From: CAYXVF01 sp964468125
GTDB lineage: Bacteria > Myxococcota > XYA12-FULL-58-9 > CAYXVF01
Length of the DNA: 61,878 nt
Reading direction: 5' to 3'
NCBI GenBank assembly: GCA_964468125.1
Contig: CAYXVF010000026.1
Coordinates: forward strand, 1-61,878
Positions 42,395 to 52,035 of this stretch are shown in pieces (the first letter of the stretch is position 1; each line of letters opens with the position of its first letter). Both the position numbers and the translations under genes were made by a program. The notes under the pieces were generated by a model that was not told the DNA's origin, ran no database searches, and saw only the letters and a program-made list of their open reading frames with translations.

Positions 42395-45300
42395 ATGCGC
42401 ATCACCGAGCATTCCGTACGACACAATGTCACGACGTACGTCCTGATCGTGATCTTCGTGCTCGGCGGAATCATGGCCTATCGGTCGCTGCCCCGAGAGG
42501 CGGCACCGGAGATCGAAATCCCGGTGATCGTCGTCTCTACGCCCTACGTGGGCGTCGCACCCGAGGATATCGAGTCGCTCGTCACGAACATCATCGAGCG
42601 CGAAGTTTCTGAAATCGCCGAGATCAAGAAGCTCGCCTCGACGAGCGCCGAAGGGGTGTCGATCGTCACCGCCGAGTTCGACACGGACACGAACCTCGAC
42701 GAGGCGCTGGCAAAGATCCGCGAGAAGGTCGACCTCGCGAAGGCAGACCTTCCGCAGGACGCGGAGGAGCCGATCGTCCAGGAGATCTCCACCACCGATT
42801 TCCCGATGATGATCGTCAACGTCACCGGCCCTTACTCACAGCTGGCGCTCAAGCGCGTTGCCGAGGACCTCGAAGATGAAATCGAGAACCTCACGGGAGT
42901 GCTCGAAGTCAAGGTCGCCGGCGGGATCGAGCGCGAGTTCCAGGTTCAGGTCGACCTCGCGCGTTTGAACCACTACGCCCTCACGCTCAACGACGTGGTC
43001 GCGGCGATTCAAAGCGAGAACGTCAACGTTCCGGGCGGCGACGTAGACGTCGGTGACGCGAAGTTCCTGGTCCGCGTCCCAGGGGAGTACGAAACCGCCA
43101 AGCAGATCGCCAACAGCGTCGTGCGCGTCCGCTTAGGCGTTCCGATCTATATCCGAGACGTCGCGGAAGTCCGGGACACCTTCAAGGAGCGGCAGACCTT
43201 CTCGCGTCTCGACGGCCGCTCGAACGTCTCCTTGACCATCACGAAACGCGCCGGCGCGAACATCATCGAGATGGCCGAGGGCATTCGCCGGGTCATCGCG
43301 GAGATGGAAGACGCGTTTCCGGCGAACACCGAGATCGTCATTCTCTCCGACGAATCCGAGAACATTCGCGACATGGTCAAGGAGCTAGAGAACAACATGA
43401 TCACCGGATTGCTGTTGGTGATCGCGGTGATCATGTTCGCGATGGGCTTTCGCAACAGCATTCTCGTCGGCTTGGCCATCCCTCTCTCGATGATGATCAC
43501 GTTCTTGGTGCTCCAGCTCTTTGGCATCACGCTCAACATGATCGTCTTGTTTTCTCTGATCCTCGCCCTGGGCATGCTCGTCGATAACGGGATCGTGATC
43601 GTCGAGAACATCTATCGCCACGCGTCGATGGGCAAAACGATTCGCGAAGCCGCGCTCGAAGGGACTGCTGAGGTCGCTTGGCCCGTGACCACCTCAACGT
43701 TCACCACCGTTGCCGCCTTTCTGCCGCTGATGTTTTGGCCCGGGGTGATCGGCGAGTTCATGGGTTATCTGCCCAAGACTTTGATCATCACGCTTCTCGC
43801 GTCGCTGCTCGTGGCGCTCGTGATCACGCCCGTGCTGTGCGCTGCCTTCCTGCGGGTTAAGGGGACCGGAAGCGTCCTGAGCGACGATCCAGAGAGCCAA
43901 CCAGAAGCCGACACTTCGACGCTGGCCGGCAAGGTCATGGCGAGCTACGAACGCATCCTCCGCGGCGCGATCGCCCATCGCGCGATCACCGTAGGCATCG
44001 GCTTGGTGGTCTTCGTCGTCACCTTCGTCCTCTACGGGATGAGCGGTCTCGGCGTGGAATTCTTTCCGGAAACGCCTCCGGAACGAATCATCATCAGCGT
44101 CGACGCTGGCGACGGGACCCGAGTCGAGCTCACAAACCGCGTTGCTCTCGCGATCGAAGCGCGGATCAAGGGCAACCCGAATATCGAGCACTACGTGGCT
44201 ACCGTAGGTACGAGCGGCGGAGGAGGAGGAGGCTTCAGCGTTGGCGGTGGTAACACCCCTCATCGAGCTCAGGTGACCATCGACTTCGTAGAGCAAGAGC
44301 TGCAAACCGCTCCCATCAACGACGTGATCGAAGGTATTCGCGAGCGCATCGCCGACATTCCGGGCGCGCGCATCGAGATCAGCAAACAACAAAACGGTCC
44401 GCCCACCGGCGCTCCCGTCAACATCGAGCTCCGGGGCGATGACCTGCGCGGTCTCGAGCGGCTAACCGAAGAGGTCAAAGCCATCGTCGAGTCGGTGGAC
44501 GGCGTCGTCGACCTAAAGGATGACTTCGCGAGCGGACGGCCCGAAGTGCGGATCGAGGTCGATCGGGAAAAGGCGGGCCTCGTCAAGGCGAGCACCCGGC
44601 AGATTGGTGACGTCGTGCGTACGGCGATCAACGGAACTGAAGCGAGCAAGATCCGCGACGGCGAGGATGAATACGACATTCGGGTTCGCTTGAAGGAAGG
44701 TGACCGCCGAAGCCTCAAGGACCTCGAGACCCTGCGGATTCGCGTCAACGACCCTGATCGAATCGCCGAAGCCAATCTGGTGCCGATAGGCGAGATCGCG
44801 CGCCTGGTCCCGAGCGGTGGCACCGGCTCGATCCGCCACAAGGAAAAGGAGCGCGTCGTCACGATCAGCGCGAACACGGAAGGTCGACTCGCCAACGAGG
44901 TCGTCGCCGAACTGCGGGAGACGCTCGCGAGCTACCCCATGCCCGAGGGATTCAGCTACGCGTTCACTGGCGAGCAGGAAGACCAGGCTGAGTCGCAGGC
45001 GTTCCTCGGCGGCGCGTTTCTCCTGGCCCTCTTCCTCATCGCTCTGATCCTCGTCACTCAGTTCAACTCGGTTTTCTTGCCTGCGATCATCATGCTAGCG
45101 GTGATCCTCTCCTTGGTTGGGGTCTTCTGGGGACAAATGATAATTCAGCTCCCCTTCGGAATCATCATGACGGGACTGGGTGTGATCTCCCTCGCCGGCG
45201 TCGTCGTGAACAACGCGATCGTCCTCGTGGATTACATTCAGCAGCTCCGAGACCGAGGATTGCCGCGCGACGAGGCTCTCATTCGCGCAGGCCTGATCCG

Positions 45301-45622
45301 TTTGCGCCCGGTGCTTCTCACGGCGATCACGACTGTGCTCGGTCTCGTTCCGATGGCGCTCAAGATTTCGATCGATTTTTCGACACTGAGCGTTCAGGAA
45401 GGTGGATCGAGCTCGGCCTTTTGGTTTCCGATGGCGATCGCAGTGATTTTCGGTCTCGCCATCGCCACGGTGCTGACACTCGTGGTCGTGCCCACGCTCT
45501 ACTCGCTGTTTGACGACTTCGAGGGCTTCCTCAAGCGCATTTTTGGCGGGAAGTCCGAGAAAGAGGAATCGCTCGCTGGCGCCGGAGAGCCCAGCCCAGC
45601 CGCGCGCGCGCCGAACATCTGA
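42395..45622 (+). CDS. RND-family efflux transporter permease
   Basis: This 1075-residue pump of the AcrB/HAE type has 12 predicted transmembrane helices and two large periplasmic loops. The opening ITEHSVRHN and PREAAPEIEIPVI are typical. In TM4, LVDNGIV keeps the first of the two AcrB aspartates (about residue 397) but has Asn in place of the second. In TM10 the AcrB lysine position is Asn (VVNNAIVLVDY). These changes are common in one RND subgroup but alter the proton relay. The substrate is unknown. Confidence 0.93.
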   Translation: MRITEHSVRHNVTTYVLIVIFVLGGIMAYRSLPREAAPEIEIPVIVVSTPYVGVAPEDIESLVTNIIEREVSEIAEIKKLASTSAEGVSIVTAEFDTDTNLDEALAKIREKVDLAKADLPQDAEEPIVQEISTTDFPMMIVNVTGPYSQLALKRVAEDLEDEIENLTGVLEVKVAGGIEREFQVQVDLARLNHYALTLNDVVAAIQSENVNVPGGDVDVGDAKFLVRVPGEYETAKQIANSVVRVRLGVPIYIRDVAEVRDTFKERQTFSRLDGRSNVSLTITKRAGANIIEMAEGIRRVIAEMEDAFPANTEIVILSDESENIRDMVKELENNMITGLLLVIAVIMFAMGFRNSILVGLAIPLSMMITFLVLQLFGITLNMIVLFSLILALGMLVDNGIVIVENIYRHASMGKTIREAALEGTAEVAWPVTTSTFTTVAAFLPLMFWPGVIGEFMGYLPKTLIITLLASLLVALVITPVLCAAFLRVKGTGSVLSDDPESQPEADTSTLAGKVMASYERILRGAIAHRAITVGIGLVVFVVTFVLYGMSGLGVEFFPETPPERIIISVDAGDGTRVELTNRVALAIEARIKGNPNIEHYVATVGTSGGGGGGFSVGGGNTPHRAQVTIDFVEQELQTAPINDVIEGIRERIADIPGARIEISKQQNGPPTGAPVNIELRGDDLRGLERLTEEVKAIVESVDGVVDLKDDFASGRPEVRIEVDREKAGLVKASTRQIGDVVRTAINGTEASKIRDGEDEYDIRVRLKEGDRRSLKDLETLRIRVNDPDRIAEANLVPIGEIARLVPSGGTGSIRHKEKERVVTISANTEGRLANEVVAELRETLASYPMPEGFSYAFTGEQEDQAESQAFLGGAFLLALFLIALILVTQFNSVFLPAIIMLAVILSLVGVFWGQMIIQLPFGIIMTGLGVISLAGVVVNNAIVLVDYIQQLRDRGLPRDEALIRAGLIRLRPVLLTAITTVLGLVPMALKISIDFSTLSVQEGGSSSAFWFPMAIAVIFGLAIATVLTLVVVPTLYSLFDDFEGFLKRIFGGKSEKEESLAGAGEPSPAARAPNI

Positions 45623-45640
45623 CGCCGCGCCGAGGACGTT

Positions 45641-46957
45641 ATGATTAGCATCGCTGCCTTGGTGGTCGGCACCACCGCCGCGCCTGCGGACTACATCGCT
45701 TCGCTCGAGAACGCCCCCGAGCTCACCCTCGAGCGAGCACAGAAGCTAGCCCTGAGCGAAAACTTCGACTTTCGGATCGCGCGCGAGCAGATGCAGCGGG
45801 CGGCGTATCTGAGCGAGCAGGCGTTTGCGTTCGTGCTCCCCACAGTGAATGCGAACTACAATCTCATTCGGAACAACCAGGAGATTCAGCTCCAGATCCC
45901 CGGGGCGCCGGAGCCGGTCACGATTCAGAATCTCTGGCAGCAAAACGCCGCGGTCACCTTCAACTGGACCGTCTTGAACGGACGCAGCGTTCCTTTGATT
46001 TTGAACGCCTACGACATCGAAGAGCAATCGGTCTTGGTTTTCGAGAACCAGCGGGAGACGTTGAGCTACAACGTCGCCCTGGCCTTCTACAACGCCATCA
46101 CCGCCGGCGATGAGGTTGACATTCAGGAGCGCGCCCTGGAGCTCGCGAAGAGCAACTTCGAGCTCGCTTCAGCGCGAGCCGAGCTCGGAAGCGCGACGCC
46201 CGTCGACAGTCTGCGGGCGGAGGTGGCGGTCGCGACGGCGGAGCAGGATCTCCTTCAGGCTCAGATCCGAAAGCAGCTTGCGGACCGAGCGCTCGCGGTC
46301 CTGATCAACGAGGTCGACGAGGACGGTCAAATAACCCCGTACCGCCTCGTGCGTCCGCCGGAGCAGCGGCTCGACAAGGTGGACCTGCTCGACCGCGCCC
46401 TCTCGCAGCGCTATGACCTCCAGTTCCGCGAGCTCGACGTCACGATCCAGGAGCGCTACGTCGACGAGACCAAGTTGAAATGGCTGCCGGAGCTCGTCGT
46501 TTCCGGGGCCTACAACTGGAGCGATGTGGGAGGATTCGCCGGCAACAACACAACCTGGAACGTGGTTTTTGGCGTTCAGTGGGCCCTCTTCGAGGGCGGC
46601 ACGACTTTTTGGGAGCTGCAGCAGCGCAAACACGACGTCGAGACCGCCGCGATCCTCTACGAGCAGACCAAGATCGCAATCGCGAATGGCGTGCGACAAA
46701 GCGAATTGAATCTCGACAACGCAGTGAGTAACTTTGACGCCGCGGAGCGGCGCGTGGAGCTCGCGCGCAGAAGCGCGGAGCTCGCGAGCGCGCAGTTCGA
46801 GGTGGGTCAAGCGACTCAGCTCGACGTTCTGGACGCCAACCGCCAGCTCGCGGACGCGGAGTCGCAGCAGGCCTTGGCGCGACTTGCCGTTGCAATCGCG
46901 CGGCTCGAGGTGGAACGGGTCATCAAGATCGATCCGATGTTCGCCGGAGGGAACTGA
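45641..46957 (+). CDS. TolC-family outer membrane efflux protein
   Basis: This 438-residue channel protein has two repeated halves of helical coiled-coil and beta-strand segments, for example LTLERAQKLALSENFDFRIA and the later DNAVSNFDAAERRVELARR. It begins with a short hydrophobic leader (ISIAALVVGTTAAPA). It completes the tripartite pump with the two preceding genes, lies 18 bases after the permease gene and shares its strand. Confidence 0.92.
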   Translation: MISIAALVVGTTAAPADYIASLENAPELTLERAQKLALSENFDFRIAREQMQRAAYLSEQAFAFVLPTVNANYNLIRNNQEIQLQIPGAPEPVTIQNLWQQNAAVTFNWTVLNGRSVPLILNAYDIEEQSVLVFENQRETLSYNVALAFYNAITAGDEVDIQERALELAKSNFELASARAELGSATPVDSLRAEVAVATAEQDLLQAQIRKQLADRALAVLINEVDEDGQITPYRLVRPPEQRLDKVDLLDRALSQRYDLQFRELDVTIQERYVDETKLKWLPELVVSGAYNWSDVGGFAGNNTTWNVVFGVQWALFEGGTTFWELQQRKHDVETAAILYEQTKIAIANGVRQSELNLDNAVSNFDAAERRVELARRSAELASAQFEVGQATQLDVLDANRQLADAESQQALARLAVAIARLEVERVIKIDPMFAGGN

Positions 46958-46958
46958 T

Positions 46959-47468
46959 ATGCGCGCTGCAATCGTGTTTGTGTTGATGACGATGCCGCTC
47001 GCGGCTCGAGCACAATCCGAGTCGCGTCCCTCGAGCCCGTTCAGCCAAGGGCGAATCAGTGCTTCCGCACTGATTGGCACCGGCGGTTTTGCGGGGGAGC
47101 GCTCTACCATCGTCGGTGCCACGCTCGGCTACTACGTCCTCGACGGTCTGCAGCTCGGAGTTGAAGGGGACTACTGGTTTGGTGGCAGCTCACTCGCACG
47201 AGTGAGCCCGGCGATCACCTACACGGTGGTGGCGATTCCGCGCTTCCAGCCCTACGCCGGAGTGTTTTACCGCCACTGGTTCACCGACTCGATCTTTGAG
47301 GACATCGATACGATCGGCGCCCGCGGCGGCGTCAATTGGGTCACGGGCACTCAGCTCACCTACCTTGGTCTCGGCGTCGCCTATGAGGCGCAGGTCTCAC
47401 CCGAATGTCCCTCCGGGGCCGACTGCGACTACTTCTATCCGGAGCTCACCTTGGCCATTGCCCTGTGA
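46959..47468 (+). CDS. Small predicted outer membrane beta-barrel protein
   Basis: This 169-residue protein has a signal peptide ending near ARA (residue 18) and a chain of amphipathic strands with glycine- and aromatic-rich turns (IVGATLGYYVLDGLQLG, PYAGVFYRHW), typical of eight-stranded barrels. GGAGGG precedes the ATG by about 8 bases. It ends the efflux operon 1 base after the channel gene. The role is unknown; it could be an accessory or porin-like protein. Confidence 0.75.
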   Translation: MRAAIVFVLMTMPLAARAQSESRPSSPFSQGRISASALIGTGGFAGERSTIVGATLGYYVLDGLQLGVEGDYWFGGSSLARVSPAITYTVVAIPRFQPYAGVFYRHWFTDSIFEDIDTIGARGGVNWVTGTQLTYLGLGVAYEAQVSPECPSGADCDYFYPELTLAIAL

Positions 47469-47482
47469 GGGCACCGCCGCGC

Positions 47483-48217
47483 TCAATCCGGCTGTTCCGT
47501 TGGACGGACCAGGACGTCGTGAATCTGCACCCGCGGCGGTGCGGTCACGATGTGGAGCACGGTGGCGGCGACGTCCTGCGTCTGCAACGGGGGGTAGCGC
47601 CCGTAGGCCACCCGCGCCGCTTCTTTGCTCTGCAGATAGTGCTCGTGGAACTCGGTTTCGACGTTGCCAGGGCTCACCGCGGAGACGCGAATGGGGCTCT
47701 TCGCCGCCCGTAGTTCGCGGCGCATACCTTCGGTGAGCGAGCGCACGGCATACTTCGTAGCCGAATACATGCCTGACTCTTCCGGCACACGATGGCCGGC
47801 CATGGAAGAGATGTGGACCACGTGTCCAGGTCGATCGTGTGCTCGCATCTGGGCGACCGCTTCCCTCGTACAGATGCAGAGGGCGAGCACGTTGACCTCC
47901 CACATCTCGCGCCATTTGTCGGTTTCACCGTCGAGCAAACCCGTGTTGTGACCGAGGCCCGCGTTGTTGACCAAAACGTCGCAGGGACCGAGCTCGCGCT
48001 CGACCCGCTCGAAAGCGGCGCGGATCGAGGCTTCGTTCCGAAGATCGACTGGGACCGGGTACACTCCGGGCACCTGGTCCGCCAAAGCTCGCAGGCGTTC
48101 TTCGCGACGCGCCATCGCCGCCACCCGGCCCCCCTCCTCCGCGAATGTTCGGGCGATCGCCTCCCCTATGCCGCTCGAGGCGCCGGTGACGATCGCGACC
48201 TTCCCTTCTAGACTCAC
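47483..48217 (-). CDS. Short-chain dehydrogenase/reductase
   Basis: This 244-residue classical SDR has the cofactor motif TGASSGIG (about 10-17), NNAG, and the catalytic Ser plus YSATK (Tyr and Lys). The GTG start (VSLEGK) has AGGAG 7 bases upstream and overlaps the M61 peptidase stop by four bases, so it is cotranslated with it. An in-frame start 84 bases further upstream would produce a non-family leader and is rejected. The substrate is unknown. Confidence 0.9.
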   Translation of the reverse strand: MSLEGKVAIVTGASSGIGEAIARTFAEEGGRVAAMARREERLRALADQVPGVYPVPVDLRNEASIRAAFERVERELGPCDVLVNNAGLGHNTGLLDGETDKWREMWEVNVLALCICTREAVAQMRAHDRPGHVVHISSMAGHRVPEESGMYSATKYAVRSLTEGMRRELRAAKSPIRVSAVSPGNVETEFHEHYLQSKEAARVAYGRYPPLQTQDVAATVLHIVTAPPRVQIHDVLVRPTEQPD

Positions 48218-50166
48218 GAGTCTCTCCTGCTGCTCGAGAGCCAGGTACGTCGACGGGTCACCTGATCGTCGCTCGCCTTCGGGTCCGCCTCGACCTTCCA
48301 CTCGTGATGAAGGGGCGCTTCCGGTGTCAGCTCGAGGGTCATCATCGCATCCCGTCGTGCGATGAGAATCGCGAGCGGTTCACCAGCGCGAAAGCTTCCG
48401 AGGCGGCTCTCGTAGTTGTCAGGTAAGACCCGCACGTCACGGACCGCCACGAGCTCATCGCCGACGTTGAGCCCCGCTTTCGCTGCCGCCCTTCCGGCGA
48501 GAACCGACTCGATCACGACCCGCCCGTCCTGCGCCGTCGCGGAGAAGCCGTACTCGGGATTCAACGACGTGTACCACGGGTCTTTCGTCTGCGGGCCTTT
48601 GGCCTCCGGTGGCTTTTTCGCCTTCCACCGCAGCCCGTAGAGCTCAAAAGGCTTTGAGAAATCGAGGTCCTCGGTGCCGTCGACGTGCTGGGCGAACCAG
48701 GGGTTCATGTCACGCCCCGCAACTTCGCTGACGACGTCGCGGAACTGCTGCTCCGTGAAGCCGCAATCACCGCTGTAGCGGCCGTAGGCGGCTCGCATGA
48801 CGTCGTCGAGGTTGCGCTCGAAGCTCGTTGCGGCGCGGATCTCCGAGTCGAGCAGCCAGGCCACGAGTGCACCCTTGCTGTAGTAGGAAATGCCGCTGTT
48901 CACGAAGTTCTCGTCACGCCGATAGAGCTTGATCCACGCGTCGTAGGAGCTCAATGCCAATGACTGTTCGAGTCGCCCCGGAGAAGTCATGACCGATTCG
49001 ATGGACTTGCTCAACGCCTCGAAGTATTCCTCCTCCGTGCTTAGCCCGGCACGGTGCACGATCAAATCGTCGTAGTACGACGTGACGCCTTCCGCGACCC
49101 ACATCGATTCTGTGTGTACTTCGTTCTCGTAGTCAAAGGGCCCGAGGTCCACCGGGCGAAGGCGTTTCACGTTCCAAGTGTGGAAGAACTCGTGCGCAAC
49201 GAGGCCGAGCCAGCGCAGGTAGCGCTCCCGATCACGGGTGCCCCAGCGGGTATACATCATCACCGTGGAGTTTTCGTGCTCGAGCCCGCCACCGGCTTCA
49301 GCGAGGATGTTGATGAACGCATAGTCCTCGTAGGGCACCACCCCCCAGAAAGCCACCTCTTCCTCAACCAACCGCTGAGTGTCAGCTGCGGAACGGCCCT
49401 CCTCCCAGATTCCTTCGCCCCCTAGATTGGCGAGGACGTACTTGGTCTTCTCCACCTCAAATTCGTGCAGCTCCGGGTTGCCGATGAGAAAGGGGTTGTC
49501 GACCAGCGCATCGTAGTGTGGCGCCTTGAAGTGGAGCCGCGAGTCTTTGTGTGTCCGCAGCCCAGAGATGACCTTGCGCCAGGCGCGCGGCGGATTGATC
49601 CGAACGTCGTGCTGGCGTCGGTGATTGTCCGCGATGGTGATGAAGGTAGGCGCGCCGTTGAGAAGTGCCCAATCACGCTCGATCCAATTGCTTCGCACGG
49701 TCATTTCCCGGCCGTAGACATCGTAGGTGAGGAGCACGTTGACCAGCCCCTTCGTTTCGACTCTCCAGCGATTCTTTCGGGTCTTGCGCACAGCGAGCGG
49801 CACGCCCTCCTGCGTCGAGACACGCAGATTCTCGACGTTGCGGGCATATTCGCGCACCAGGTAAGAGCCCGGCGTCCAGACCGGCATCATCAGCTCCACC
49901 GCATCTCGACCATCAGTAGGGATCGTTGCCGCGACGTGCACGTAGTGGCGGGCTGCGTCTGGAAAGGTCACGATGTACTGCACCGGGTCTAGCTCGGTGT
50001 GTGGCTCGCGGTCGGGATTGGCGCAGTCTTCTTGTCGTGCGTTCACTTCGTCCTCCGTGCGCGGCAGGATGGGCGACTCGGCTGTGGTGTCGGGCTGCGC
50101 AGGCTGCGCGCACGCCGCGATCAGCAGAGCGCTCAGGATGCTGATTCGTCTCATTCTCATGCTCAT
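48214..50166 (-). CDS. M61-family aminopeptidase with PDZ domain, lipoprotein
   Basis: This 650-residue peptidase has a lipoprotein signal (LLIAAC), an amino-terminal beta domain, the zinc motif HEFFH with the downstream WVAEGVTSYYDD glutamate, and a carboxyl-terminal PDZ domain (about 550-640). This is the layout of glycyl aminopeptidase family M61. It is probably anchored in the periplasm or outer membrane. Three in-frame ATGs (50166, 50160, 50154) lie within 12 bases; none has a clear ribosome binding site. It leads into the SDR gene. Confidence 0.9.
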   Translation of the reverse strand: MSMRMRRISILSALLIAACAQPAQPDTTAESPILPRTEDEVNARQEDCANPDREPHTELDPVQYIVTFPDAARHYVHVAATIPTDGRDAVELMMPVWTPGSYLVREYARNVENLRVSTQEGVPLAVRKTRKNRWRVETKGLVNVLLTYDVYGREMTVRSNWIERDWALLNGAPTFITIADNHRRQHDVRINPPRAWRKVISGLRTHKDSRLHFKAPHYDALVDNPFLIGNPELHEFEVEKTKYVLANLGGEGIWEEGRSAADTQRLVEEEVAFWGVVPYEDYAFINILAEAGGGLEHENSTVMMYTRWGTRDRERYLRWLGLVAHEFFHTWNVKRLRPVDLGPFDYENEVHTESMWVAEGVTSYYDDLIVHRAGLSTEEEYFEALSKSIESVMTSPGRLEQSLALSSYDAWIKLYRRDENFVNSGISYYSKGALVAWLLDSEIRAATSFERNLDDVMRAAYGRYSGDCGFTEQQFRDVVSEVAGRDMNPWFAQHVDGTEDLDFSKPFELYGLRWKAKKPPEAKGPQTKDPWYTSLNPEYGFSATAQDGRVVIESVLAGRAAAKAGLNVGDELVAVRDVRVLPDNYESRLGSFRAGEPLAILIARRDAMMTLELTPEAPLHHEWKVEADPKASDDQVTRRRTWLSSSRRDS

Positions 50167-50254
50167 GGTCGACGGAAGATGCTCATCGCACAGGGCTACC
50201 GCACGCGGCAAATCTGTCTTGCAATCGTCGGGGGGCGCAGATAGGGCCGTGTGA

Positions 50255-50824
50255 ATGATTCTGAGTGACCGGGATTTGAGGGCGCGCCTGAAAAAAGGCG
50301 ACTTGGTGATCGACCCGTTGGACGACCCGGAGCTCCAGATCCAACCAGCGAGCATCGACCTGCGCCTCGCGGGCGAGTTTGTCGTCTACAAGATCGCGCA
50401 CGTCCCGGTGATCGACCCGCACGACGTCGACAGCGTCTCGAAGTACACGGAGACCCTGCGCATACCCGACAACGATGCGTTCATTCTCCACCCGGGGGAA
50501 TTTGTGCTCGGATCCACCCTCGAGTCGGTGAAGATCCCTACCGACCTGGTCGCTCGCGTCGAAGGTCGCTCTTCCATCGGGCGGCTCGCGGTCGTCGTCC
50601 ATGCGACCGCCGGCTTCATCGATCCGGGATTCCAGGGCCAGATCACCCTCGAGCTGAGCAATCTCGGGCGCTTGCCGGTCAAGCTCTACCCCGGCATGCG
50701 CATCAGCCAGGTGGTGCTCCACACCATGACGAGCCCCGCCGAGCGTCCCTACGGGCCCGATCGGGGGAGCAAGTATTTCGGCCAATCGGGCCCGATTCCG
50801 AGCCGCATCAGCAAAGATCCTTGA
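50255..50824 (+). CDS. dcd: dCTP deaminase
   Basis: Dcd converts dCTP to dUTP, supplying dTMP synthesis. This 189-residue trimeric beta-barrel has ILSDRDLRARL at the start, GRSSIGRLAVVVHATAGFIDPGF with the active-site Ser and Glu region, and GSKYFGQSGPIPSR at the end. The length is normal for the monofunctional enzyme. It is monocistronic, divergent from the M61 operon. Confidence 0.95.
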   Translation: MILSDRDLRARLKKGDLVIDPLDDPELQIQPASIDLRLAGEFVVYKIAHVPVIDPHDVDSVSKYTETLRIPDNDAFILHPGEFVLGSTLESVKIPTDLVARVEGRSSIGRLAVVVHATAGFIDPGFQGQITLELSNLGRLPVKLYPGMRISQVVLHTMTSPAERPYGPDRGSKYFGQSGPIPSRISKDP

Positions 50825-50986
50825 GCGGCACACCCCACCCACCCCACGCGAAGAAACATCGTTCAGGGGGGTAGACGGGACCGCTTCAGACCCTGATTAT
50901 GGGGGTATTCGGACGGGGAGCGCCGCGACAATTGCGGACCTCCCTAGCCGGTGGATTGTCCCCGGTTAAAGAAACCCGAAAGGTAC

Positions 50987-51358
50987 ATGGAAAGCACCCT
51001 ATCCCGCTTGTTCGAAGCCAGCCCTTCTCCTGAGCTCACCGAAGCCGATTCGGAGGACGACAAACCTCCGGCTGCTAGCCTAGAGCTCGTCCCGAATTTC
51101 GACCTCGATCGTGTCCCGCTTCATCTGCGCGAGATCTTCGTCTACGCGCAGGCCTGGGGGAGCTTGAGCGACAGTGACCGCCACGAACGGATCGAGCGCC
51201 TCACGGACGGCGAGCTCCACCAGATCGTCGATGCCGTCGCCCCATACCTCGATGACATTCGCGCGTGGGAGGCATCCGGTGAGCGCTGCATGGAGCTGGA
51301 CAGCTACCTCGCTCTCGCCCGCGCACACCAGGAGATCGAAGCCGCATTAGCCGTCTAG
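50987..51358 (+). CDS. Uncharacterised small acidic protein
   Basis: This 123-residue soluble protein has a disordered acidic start (SPELTEADSEDDKPP) and a helical carboxyl part. It has no signal peptide and no recognised family. I begin at MESTLSRLF, though a GTG 36 bases upstream is in frame; AAAGG lies close before the ATG. Its last 13 bases overlap the likely start of the HAD gene, so the two are probably coupled. Confidence 0.6.
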   Translation: MESTLSRLFEASPSPELTEADSEDDKPPAASLELVPNFDLDRVPLHLREIFVYAQAWGSLSDSDRHERIERLTDGELHQIVDAVAPYLDDIRAWEASGERCMELDSYLALARAHQEIEAALAV

Positions 51359-52014
51359 TCCTCTTCGACGTCGACCGCACGCTGCTCTCGGAGAACTCGG
51401 CCACTGGCTGGGTGCGAGGAGAAGTGCGCAGCGGGCACATCTCGCTCGGACAATTCGTGGAAGCCACCTGGTGGCTCGCCCGCTACCGGCTCGGCGACGC
51501 GAAGATCGAGGACGCGATCCGGCGCTCAGTGAGCACGTTGACCGGCACCTACGAGGCGGACCTGGAGCGGCGTTGTGAACGTTTCAATCGATCGTGGGTG
51601 ATGCCACGCATACGACCGGGTGCACGAAACGCCGTGAATGCCCATCTCGCGGCCGGTGATCATCTGTGCCTGCTCACGAGCGCGAGCAATTACATCGCCG
51701 ACCCCCTCGGTCGAGAACTCGGGATCCACGGCGTGATCTGCAACCGCTTTGTTACGGATGAGGACGGAATCTTCACCGGAGTCGCCCAACAACCGCTGTG
51801 TTTCGGGCCGGGCAAGCTTGAGCTCGCGCGCACTTACGCGCAGGAGCATGCGTTGCCTCTGGAAGACGCGGTGTTCTACACCGACTCTTACAGCGACCTC
51901 CCGGTTCTCGAGGCCGTGGGGGAGCCCGTGGTGGTTCATCCGGATCCCCGGCTCGCCGCCGTCGGCGCGCGCCGCGGCTGGCGACGCGTCGAATGGGGCC
52001 GCGCCAGGGCGTAG
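51346..52014 (+). CDS. HAD-superfamily phosphatase (phosphoserine-phosphatase-like)
   Basis: This 222-residue HAD subclass IB hydrolase has motif I LFDVDRTLL (Asp8 and Asp10), motif II LLTSAS (Thr111/Ser112), Lys157 and motif III YTDSYSDLPVLEA (Asp180, Asp184). No ATG, GTG or TTG lies upstream of motif I in frame before a stop. The first such codon, a GTG at 51412, would delete the catalytic aspartates. I therefore propose ATT at 51346, with GGAGA about 10 bases before it. A CTG at 51286 is a weaker alternative. The substrate is a small phosphate ester. Confidence 0.8.
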   Translation: MSRLVLFDVDRTLLSENSATGWVRGEVRSGHISLGQFVEATWWLARYRLGDAKIEDAIRRSVSTLTGTYEADLERRCERFNRSWVMPRIRPGARNAVNAHLAAGDHLCLLTSASNYIADPLGRELGIHGVICNRFVTDEDGIFTGVAQQPLCFGPGKLELARTYAQEHALPLEDAVFYTDSYSDLPVLEAVGEPVVVHPDPRLAAVGARRGWRRVEWGRARA

Positions 52015-52035
52015 AAACTCCTGGTCCCAGCTCGC

